64,000 nucleotides of DNA. It comes from Cristatella mucedo. Its lineage: Eukaryota > Bryozoa > Phylactolaemata > Cristatellidae. Every line of letters starts with the position of its first letter. Position 1 is the first letter of the stretch. Under the pieces are notes generated by a model. The model was not told the DNA's origin. It ran no database searches and saw nothing but the letters and a program-made list of their open reading frames with translations. The stretch spans positions 506,001 through 570,000 of the forward strand of contig WPIO01000096.1 of the NCBI GenBank assembly GCA_009760855.2, in the 5' to 3' direction. The position numbers and the translations under genes are program-made. Positions 60,101-64,000 of this stretch are shown piece by piece.

Positions 60101-60162
60101 GCTCTGTGCCCCGCCCACTGTCGACCCTCGCCTGCGATGGCGAGCACGACACGCTGGTCTAG
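43533..60162 (+). CDS. ARHGAP11A: ARHGAP11A-like Rho GTPase-activating protein (16 coding exons)
   Basis: Reconstructed from 16 exons whose GT-AG junctions keep frame throughout: 1246 residues and a TAG stop. The N-terminal helix (residues 1-35) precedes a RhoGAP domain at about 53-235. Within it are KVFGVSL (53-59), the arginine finger in [10 protein letters not shown] (R95), [14 protein letters not shown] (K130, R134) and [15 protein letters not shown] (N203). Spacing between finger and KQFIREL matches ARHGAP11A rather than ARHGAP19. Basic [10 protein letters not shown] and [14 protein letters not shown] patches follow, like ARHGAP11A. The long C-terminus is Ser/Pro-rich, with two Pro runs and [13 protein letters not shown]. 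Family role: hydrolysis of GTP on RhoA during cytokinesis. The RhoGAP exons are secure; exons 9-16 rest on phase and composition. Confidence 0.85.
43755..43846 (+). CDS. ARHGAP11A: Exon 2 (residues 45-75)
   Basis: Acceptor TTATCCAG. Encodes [15 protein letters not shown] and KSIGRVP. Ends in phase 2 at GTAGGT; reading on would hit TAG, so the splice is needed. Confidence 0.85.
43986..44082 (+). CDS. ARHGAP11A: Exon 3 (arginine finger)
   Basis: Acceptor TTTTTTTCAG. Encodes [20 protein letters not shown] followed by [13 protein letters not shown], holding the catalytic arginine R95. Ends in phase 0 at GTGAGT. Confidence 0.9.
44577..44755. repeat. Intronic direct repeat X, copy 1 (intron 3)
   Basis: About 180 bp nearly identical to 45417-45597. 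Shared: GTGGCGCCGAGGTGGCGCCG, CCCTCCCCCTAAACACACAC, CACCTATTCGGTGGCGCATG. Contains a (CA)n run. The rest of intron 3 (44083-45089) holds nothing recognised. Confidence 0.93.
45090..45353 (+). CDS. ARHGAP11A: Exon 4 (RhoGAP core)
   Basis: Acceptor CCGTGGCAG, donor GTGAGC, 264 bp in phase 0. Encodes residues 108-195 including [20 protein letters not shown] and [20 protein letters not shown]. Confidence 0.95.
45417..45597. repeat. Intronic direct repeat X, copy 2 (intron 4)
   Basis: Second copy of repeat X. The two copies lie in the same orientation on either side of exon 4. Confidence 0.93.
45605..45700. repeat. Intronic direct repeat Y, copy 1 (intron 4)
   Basis: GTCGAGTGGTAGTAGTTGGC, TACTCTGCCCTA and CGATGGCCCGTGGGTGTA match 46500-46600. 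Confidence 0.92.
45779..45923 (+). CDS. ARHGAP11A: Exon 5 (RhoGAP C-terminal part)
   Basis: Acceptor CATTCCCAG. Encodes [18 protein letters not shown] with the conserved asparagine, then [20 protein letters not shown]. Donor GTGAGC in phase 1. Confidence 0.95.
46500..46600. repeat. Intronic direct repeat Y, copy 2 (intron 5)
   Basis: Second copy of repeat Y; copies 1 and 2 flank exon 5 in the same orientation. Confidence 0.92.
46876..47005. repeat. 15-bp minisatellite in intron 5
   Basis: Eight perfect CTTGTGCTCTGCTGC units (46876-46995) and a degenerate ninth. It ends about 60 bp before exon 6. The 15-bp period keeps frames open on both strands. Confidence 0.97.
47067..47255 (+). CDS. ARHGAP11A: Exon 6
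   Basis: Acceptor TTTGTTGCAG. Encodes [20 protein letters not shown], a Ser/Gly linker, then [12 protein letters not shown], comparable to the KRKRRQSVG stretch after the domain in ARHGAP11A. Donor GTGTGT, phase 1. Confidence 0.88.
48117..48285 (+). CDS. ARHGAP11A: Exon 7
   Basis: Acceptor TGATTCTAG. Encodes [16 protein letters not shown] and the basic [10 protein letters not shown]...APKKR, a possible nuclear localisation signal. Donor GTCAGT, phase 2. Confidence 0.88.
48523..48614 (+). CDS. ARHGAP11A: Exon 8
   Basis: Acceptor CCACCTGCACAG, donor GTGAGT, phase 1. Encodes [20 protein letters not shown]. Confidence 0.8.
48733..48808 (+). CDS. ARHGAP11A: Exon 9
   Basis: Acceptor CACCGTTGCAG. 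Encodes [20 protein letters not shown] and LLKKR. Donor GTAATG, phase 2. Without this splice the frame ends at TAA 48810-48812, which would give a short isoform of about 419 residues. Confidence 0.82.
49061..49129 (+). CDS. ARHGAP11A: Exon 10
   Basis: Acceptor CTCTTTGTCAG. Encodes [20 protein letters not shown]. Donor GTGAGT, phase 2. A competing acceptor 11 bp downstream gives a phase that would put a stop in exon 11. Confidence 0.6.
49785..49917 (+). CDS. ARHGAP11A: Exon 11
   Basis: Acceptor GATGCACAG, donor GTGAGC, phase 0. Encodes [20 protein letters not shown] and a Ser/Ala-rich stretch. Confidence 0.65.
49979..50075. repeat. (CT)n microsatellite in intron 11
   Basis: CT dinucleotide run with a few TTT and CCTTCC interruptions. 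Confidence 0.95.
50228..50324 (+). CDS. ARHGAP11A: Exon 12
   Basis: Acceptor GTGATCCAG, donor GTGAGT, phase 1. Encodes [20 protein letters not shown] and [12 protein letters not shown]. Least certain of the set, but it links the phases of exons 11 and 13. Confidence 0.5.
51386..51476. repeat. (CT)n microsatellite in intron 12
   Basis: About 90 bp of pure CT, ending directly against the 3' end of a SINE. Confidence 0.97.
51478..51652 (-). mobile_element. tRNA-derived SINE, type 1, well preserved
   Basis: On the minus strand: A box TGGCTCACTAGGTTAAGG, B box GGGTTCGAATCC, then GGCGGACGATC, GGCAAGCGGCGGTGATAGCC, CTCTTCTGCCGCTATAC and TTAAATCAGCGAGTATA. This is the reference copy for the family in this window. 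The A box departs from consensus at one position and the acceptor stem does not pair, so it is not a tRNA gene. Confidence 0.92.
52391..52455 (+). pseudogene. THAP-like zinc-finger remnant (weak)
   Basis: The frame reads [19 protein letters not shown], resembling the W-x-P...ICS-x-HF half of a THAP DNA-binding domain found in P-element-type transposases. The upstream cysteines are not correctly placed, so this may be coincidence. Confidence 0.2.
52700..52830 (+). mobile_element. tRNA-derived SINE, type 2
   Basis: Head TGGTTTGGTCCAGAGGTTGAG, then CCCCGACCAAGGTCTGACTG and GTGGGCTCGAGCTCC (B-box-like). Body TGTGAAGCACTTGAATAGAG and ATTAAGTTCTCTTGGAGTGC. Lies in intron 12. Confidence 0.8.
52831..53225. 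other. Intron 12, unremarkable part
   Basis: AT-rich intronic sequence without recognised elements. 50325-51385 and 51653-52390 of the same intron likewise hold nothing assignable beyond a CACA-rich patch near 50880-50940. Confidence 0.4.
53226..53276. repeat. poly(C) plus (CT)n before exon 13
   Basis: A run of about 14 C followed by about 35 bp of CT, ending about 100 bp before exon 13. It may add to the polypyrimidine tract. Confidence 0.9.
53375..54714 (+). CDS. ARHGAP11A: Exon 13 (large Ser/Pro-rich exon)
   Basis: Acceptor CTCCTTTGCAG, phase-matched to exon 12. 447 residues, low complexity, with [11 protein letters not shown] and [11 protein letters not shown] runs that could bind SH3, WW or EVH1 domains, and [13 protein letters not shown]. 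Donor GTAGTG, phase 0. The frame runs on open to TGA at 55008, so intron 13 (94 bp) may be retained. Confidence 0.7.
54809..55104 (+). CDS. ARHGAP11A: Exon 14
   Basis: Acceptor GGCAATGCAG. Encodes [20 protein letters not shown] and [12 protein letters not shown]. Donor GG/GTACGA, phase 2; if unspliced, the frame ends at TAG 55115-55117 (…DRGYDM). Confidence 0.6.
55921..56122 (+). CDS. ARHGAP11A: Exon 15
   Basis: Acceptor GCTCTCTAG, donor GTACGT, enters in phase 2 and leaves in phase 0. Encodes [20 protein letters not shown] and an Ala-rich stretch. Confidence 0.55.
56979..57070 (+). mobile_element. tRNA-derived SINE, type 2, partial
   Basis: GACCAAGATCGTAGGCTCGAG (B-box region), then GCAATAGAGACTAAGTTATA and AAAGCACTATACACATGAAC. 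The 5' head is truncated; it ends at a (TG)n run. Confidence 0.65.
57077..57128. repeat. (TG)n microsatellite at SINE 3' end
   Basis: About 50 bp of TG immediately after the type 2 SINE body. Confidence 0.95.
57178..58250 (-). pseudogene. Tc1/mariner transposase relic
   Basis: Minus-strand pieces in order: helix-turn-helix part with [35 protein letters not shown] and [13 protein letters not shown] (58250-57980); middle with [17 protein letters not shown] and IEGIMN (57756-57560); C-terminal [20 protein letters not shown] (57450-57350). These match the DNA-binding domain, the GGGSVMVWG block and the SPDLNPIE motif of Tc1 elements. Frameshifts and stops separate them and the middle is partly lost. 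N is replaced by D in the third motif. It lies in intron 15, opposite to the host gene. Terminal inverted repeats were not identified. Confidence 0.9.
58363..58549. mobile_element. hAT miniature element, SPIN/OposCharlie-like
   Basis: 187 bp bounded by imperfect terminal inverted repeats: left TAGCGGTTGTCAACCT, right AGGTTGAGAACCACTG (13 of 16 positions pair). Internal phrases GGGGTCGAACGACCCTTTCA, GCCTAAGACC and CCACAACATGAGAAACCGTA, then TTAAAGGATCGC, match my recollection of non-autonomous hAT families of the SPIN/OposCharlie group, known from vertebrates and some invertebrates. The 8-bp flanks are not a clean duplication. Confidence 0.75.
58672..58848 (+). mobile_element. tRNA-derived SINE, type 1
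   Basis: Head ATGGTAGCCCAGGAGAGGTA (A box), GTGGGTTCGTATCC (B box), GGGGGCGATCCTGTG, CAAGCGGTGGTGATAGCC, AAGGCTCTTCTATTGCTATA, ending TTAAATCTGCTGATT. Nearly full length, in intron 15. Confidence 0.88.
58978..59150 (-). mobile_element. tRNA-derived SINE, type 1
   Basis: In reverse: TGAGCCGTGATGGCACACTA head, CGAGGTCGTCGGTACGAATA B-box region, GGGCAATCCTTTATTG, AGCAGTGGTGATAGCC, ending TTAAATCAGCGAGTATA, as in the copy at 51478. Near full length and only about 130 bp from the opposite-strand copy. Confidence 0.88.
59151..59814. other. Intron 15, 3' part
   Basis: A minus frame near 59180-59407 ([16 protein letters not shown]) faintly recalls LINE C-termini but I do not assign it. The rest is unremarkable. 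Confidence 0.35.
59815..60162 (+). CDS. ARHGAP11A: Exon 16 (C-terminal exon)
   Basis: Acceptor CCGTGTTGTAG, phase 0. Encodes [20 protein letters not shown], then [18 protein letters not shown], and ends at TAG 60160-60162. A polyadenylation signal follows 185 bp downstream. Confidence 0.65.
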   Translation, partial: ATPLIVETRAMCESTTSQSSPVAAASVARPRIKEPVLLWDSLGSAPRGALSNSRRQLKRLTNSPGAPVSGRAPKRANRPAAVATVTLPARGSPLPCSVPRPLSTLACDGEHDTLV

Positions 60163-60344
60163 GCTGGTGCTTCTTCGAGAGGTGTCCGGGCACAGGGGTG
60201 TCAGCCGAGCACGCCCCGTTGGCTCAATGCAGCCTGCCAGCTCGTGTCAGCGCCCATCAGCTTGCTTGCCGGTCTGTCCGACCTTGGCAATGAGTGCAAG
60301 CTGACGTCGGCGGTGTGCTCCATGTTGTTGGAATGAATGCCACC

Positions 60345-60360
60345 TAAATAAATAAATAAA
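60345..60360 (+). terminator. Polyadenylation signal of the ARHGAP11A-like gene
   Basis: Overlapping AATAAATAAATAAA copies 185 bp after the TAG of exon 16, followed by the GT-containing TGTTGCTGTCG. Correct place and strand for the mRNA 3' end. Confidence 0.75.
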
Positions 60361-60741
60361 TGTTGCTGTCGTAGCAGCGTTACAATATCTGCCGCTCATC
60401 GATTGAGCCTGTTTTGTCCACGTGTTCCTATCTCGGTCGCTGGATGTGCCTGGAACTGCTCAGGTGACTAGCCAACGCAGGGCAGTAGCAGCAGTGGCCT
60501 CCTGAATTTTCTGCCTCGAGTGCAGCAATGCTGGACCGCTTGTAGGACTGATGCTGCTAGCAGCTGCAAAGTTTTAGGCTTTTTAGTTTTAGCTGCCATT
60601 GAAGCCCTGCCGAACCCCATCCCACCGGATGAGGCAGCAGCGCCTACTGACGTGTTTAGATGGAGCAGCTCGTTTCATGTTCTTTTGATGTGTCAAGATT
60701 TTTAACTCACTTCCTGCCACGGTTGACTGACGACTGAGCCA
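60361..60741. other. Intergenic sequence downstream of the gene
   Basis: No feature recognised. Confidence 0.4.
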
Positions 60742-60890
60742 TACACGGGCCTCGATAGCCCAGGAAGTAGGGTGCTTGCTCCTCAAGACCGAGGTAGTGG
60801 GTTTGAATCCTGAAGTGAGTGATTCATTGTTGCCAACTGCAAGCAGTGGTGATGGGGATGGCCGTTATAACTCTTCTGCTGCTACTATCT
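60742..60890 (+). mobile_element. tRNA-derived SINE, type 1
   Basis: GGGCCTCGATAGCCCAGGAA head, GTGGGTTTGAATCCTG B box, then TTGCCAACTGCAAGCAGTGG and TAACTCTTCTGCTGCTACTA. The 3' end runs into a CTACTACT microsatellite. Confidence 0.8.
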
Positions 60891-60949
60891 ACTACTACTC
60901 TGCTACTGCAGCTCACTGTCTGTGGACTAACTTTGCTGAGTCACAGTAA

Positions 60950-61215
60950 TTCTTACGCAGAAGACACTGCTGCCTGTGGAACTCGCTTCCACAATTCTTA
61001 CGCAACGATAACTACTCTCCTACTGCCGACTATGGCACATCCTTTTCAGCGGTCCTGAGCTGCTACTTCTATGCTACTCACTACCTCAACTGCTCTCCTG
61101 ACTCTGCTATGCTTCCCACTTTCTCTTTGTTGCATGAGACGAAGTCTGTTGGCTACCGAATGCGTACCGAAAGCCGCTTAGGCTGTGAGTGCGCTATACA
61201 AAACTCTCCTGCGTA
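60950..61215 (+). mobile_element. LINE C-terminal/3' fragment
   Basis: GTGGAACTCGCTTCCACAAT encodes WNSLPQF, then LRNDNYSPTADYGTSFSAVL. Homologous to 14966-15187 (-) and 30310-30760 (+). The 3' end has AAAGCCGCTTAGGCTGTGAG and GCTATACAAAACTC. Confidence 0.8.
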
Positions 61216-61640
61216 ACACCCACATGGTCTTTATGACTTTGTGGAGTTACAGACGGAGATACAATAAATACAATACTTGACGAAAGTGTGCCATCTTGAG
61301 ACATAATAATTGAGGCATAATAATAATAATTGAGGCATAATAATCTCTGGATCACATTCCGTGGTTAGCGATTTCAGTACCACAGATAGGCTGCCACGAC
61401 ATTCAGGCTCTGTAGAGAAGTGGTCGTGCTGACCTCGCGTACCTATGTAATGTAATGTATCTCCGTACCTATGACTGGGGCTGGCGTGTTAATCAAGTCC
61501 AGCTGTAATCTTTGGTTGGACGCATAAATTCGTTATTATGTCTGCAGTCTCAGAGGTTAACTTGAGACAAGCATTTCGCAGAACTGATCGCTGCTTGCAG
61601 CCCATAGAAGCTGCCCTCCATTCTCAAACACTCATGGAGT
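61216..61640. other. Intergenic sequence
   Basis: TTGAGGCATAATAATAATAA repeats near 61303-61345; otherwise featureless. Confidence 0.4.
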
Positions 61641-61935
61641 CTAGGAGCAGGAGCTACGAAGTCTGTGCAACAAGAGTGTAGAGAGACTCTGCCATGCTCG
61701 AGGGCTGGGATGGATCAAAGCAGACGTACAAGAGAGTGGCATCTGTATAGTAGTGAAAGCCTTCATTGTGCTTGGTGATTGCATCGGCACGAGGGAGAGT
61801 ATAAACTGTGAAAAGAAGCAGGCCGAAGAAAATGCCCTGATGTACCCCACACTTCAGAGTTTCTTTGGATGATCGTTGACCGTTCACAATAATTCTCTGG
61901 AGTCTCTTACAGAGATATGACCTGAATCGTTGCAC
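61641..61935 (-). pseudogene. LINE reverse transcriptase fragment
   Basis: The frame contains FRSYLCKRLQRIIVNGQRSS, GVHQGIFFGLLLFTVYTLP and FHYYTDATLLYV. This is reverse transcriptase blocks 4-5 with GVPQGSVLGPLLF and YYADDTQLY decayed. The catalytic aspartate pair reads T-D-A rather than A-D-D, so it is inactive. A CR1/L2-type element is the likely source. Confidence 0.88.
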
Positions 61936-63097
61936 TGCAGTTCCAGTGATGCCCGGGCGGGATTCAAGATCGCAGCTTTCAGTTGATAGAATCTGCTCAC
62001 GATATTAAAGTACCTGTATCCAGGCGCAGGGACTATGCAGTGCTGGCACGAGATGAATTGCCTAATTGGCGAATGATTCCGTGACCTTGATCTGCAGAGG
62101 GACTCCCATTTTTAGCTGCCAGAACTTACAGCTCGAAAGGAACCTTGCAAGGATATGCCGGCACGTGGGCGTCGCAAAGTATGATTAAAGCACATGTGAG
62201 CAAACGTGTAGCATATTTTATTTCTTCAATATTTTCCACATCGTTGTGTAAAGAATGTAGCCTTATGGGCTAAACAGCACATCAGCCGTTGACTAAAGAG
62301 CATGAGATCCTGTGTGTATGCTCTTTCACTTTTTCCTTTCTTCTATTTCCAGGCTCTATTCGTTTTCAGATCTTTCCCTAAAACAGCGATCACACTTTAC
62401 TGGTTTTCCAGCCAATCAATAAGCAAGTTAGTTGAGCTTCCGTTGCAACGATGGAAACATACGCACGTGCGTTGCTATCGATGATTGAAACTAAAAACCC
62501 TACTGGCGGAGTGGCAATGCTGCTATTCATATCTCAAGAAGGAGAGCGATGATCGTGAGGTATGCGAGGCAATCCTCAGCAAAGCTCGTAGACAGCGTTG
62601 AAGCTGGCTGACTGTCTCAAGTAGAAGCAGCAGCACCAAGCAGAGAAAGCTGGAAGCCTGTAATTCCTCATGCCCAATAATGTACAAGCATATGCATAGC
62701 AACGTGACAAGATTGAAATTCCCATTACACTATTAAGTGCATGTAGCGCTGGACTTAGTTCGTTCCTACTAATTACTGATGCCTTGCGTGTATTCGCTTC
62801 TTTGCCTTACTCCACGACGAGGGCTTCCTTTAATTAGCCTTCGGTGTAAATGAATCCACAGGAAAAAGGGAGTCACTGCTGCAGCGATATCGAACCATTG
62901 ATGGCCACAAATCTTATTATGTTCCCTAACTGGTTTTGTTATCAGGATCCTGACTTCCCACAGGGTACTTGGGCAAAAGCTGCAATTCGCTAGCGAGCAT
63001 GACGACAGGTCATTTCTCCATTTTAAAAAAAGAAGCAACATCAACACAGCCAATGCTTAGCATACACTAAAAAGATAGTTGCACAACACTTATAGAG
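61936..63097. other. Intergenic sequence
   Basis: No gene, repeat or mobile element recognised on either strand; short open frames only. Confidence 0.4.
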
Positions 63098-63880
63098 CAA
63101 AGAACCACCGAAATTTATATTGAATGGTATAAAGAAGTACAATAGCACAGTAGCCAGCTTTCGCAACTTTTTTGTTTAACAGTTACTAAGAGACAGCTAT
63201 TTCTGAGCTGCCATTATCAATTTTTCACAAGCAGATCAACGCACCGGTTTCGTTCGCAGCCAAGAAGCGATTTCTTAACCCGAGTAATTTGTTTGCAAAA
63301 CCGAATGTTCTTAGCCAAAACTGTTCGTCTCCCAACGCGTTCTTAAAATGGAACCCTACGTACTAACGTCGGTATAGAAGAAACGGATCTCTATTCAGAT
63401 GCCTTACAACTCTAGCCTGCAGGTGAAGCGATAACCAGAATGATGATTAGCTAACAAGAAGGATCAATGAGAATGAGAATAATGATTAGCAAGTTATCAT
63501 GCTTGTTATAGCAACTAAAGCTATAGCAACCAAATAACCGAAAAACGTATGAAAAAGTAAAAAGAAACACAAGCACACGGTAGCCTTCTTTAGCCACTTT
63601 ATTTTTTCGTCGGCCAGTTACTAAAGGAAAGCTTTTTCTGCGCTACCACATTCAATTCGTCACGAGAAGATTAACACAGTGGTTGGGTTCGTAACGTAGA
63701 AGCGAGTTCGTAACCCAAGTAGTTTTGTTACATAACCGATTTTTCGTAGCCAAAACTGCTGTTAGTCTCCCATGGCGTTCGAAATTCGGAACCCCACGTA
63801 CTAATGTGTTTGGTATTGAAGAAACGAATATCTCTTCAGATGCCTTACAACTCTAGGTTGCAGGTGAAGCGATAACTATC
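63098..63880. repeat. 441-bp tandem duplication, two copies
   Basis: CAGATGCCTTACAACTCTA occurs at 63396 and 63837. Also shared are GTAGCC(A)...CTTT, CAGTTACTAA, GAAGCGA...TAACCC, AGCCAAAACTG and AGGTGAAGCGATAAC. The units are clearly diverged. The array may continue past the window edge. Confidence 0.85.
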
Positions 63881-64000
63881 ATACTTGAATAAGTATGATG
63901 AAGCGAACAAGGAGGCGAACACGACTTCTGATTAGCAGGATCCTAGGTATCCTAAGTTGTGCTGAATAACGCACACTCGATGCTCAATCACTGAATGCGT

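Overview
The window is metazoan nuclear DNA, most likely from an invertebrate with a repeat-rich genome. It has a spliced gene with GT-AG introns, tRNA-derived SINEs, CR1/L2-type LINE fragments, Tc1 and hAT DNA transposon relics, long microsatellites and a 3-kb satellite array. No rRNA, CRISPR or prokaryotic operon is present. The species cannot be fixed from the sequence alone. The mix of transposons, the GC-rich third codon positions and the short introns would fit a flatworm, mollusc or other spiralian, but that is a guess.

Layout. 1-12459: head-to-tail array of a ~3036-bp unit, four complete copies plus a 313-bp partial copy. Each unit contains four diverged ~480-950-bp sub-repeats, a higher-order satellite. 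12460-43000: gene-poor DNA filled with truncated LINEs, SINEs, an LTR-like family, minisatellites, microsatellites and several older tandem or dispersed repeats. Two or three GC-rich islands (32.2-33.4 kb, 36.9-38.6 kb, possibly 27.8-28.05 kb) could be promoters or first exons, but no convincing gene attaches to them. 43371-60360: one recognisable gene on the + strand, an ARHGAP11A-like Rho GTPase-activating protein. I reconstruct 16 coding exons with consistent splice phases, 1246 codons plus a stop, a cell-cycle-style promoter and a polyadenylation signal. Its introns hold most of the neighbouring mobile elements, including a SPIN/OposCharlie-like hAT miniature element. 60400-64000: SINE and LINE remnants and a 441-bp two-copy tandem repeat at the right edge.

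The gene should encode a cytoplasmic/nuclear protein that stimulates GTP hydrolysis on RhoA-type GTPases during cytokinesis. This rests on the RhoGAP domain (arginine finger R95, K130, R134, N203) and on similarity to ARHGAP11A. The rest of the window is best read as repeat biology: satellite homogenisation, nested transposon insertion and birth of microsatellites inside mobile elements.
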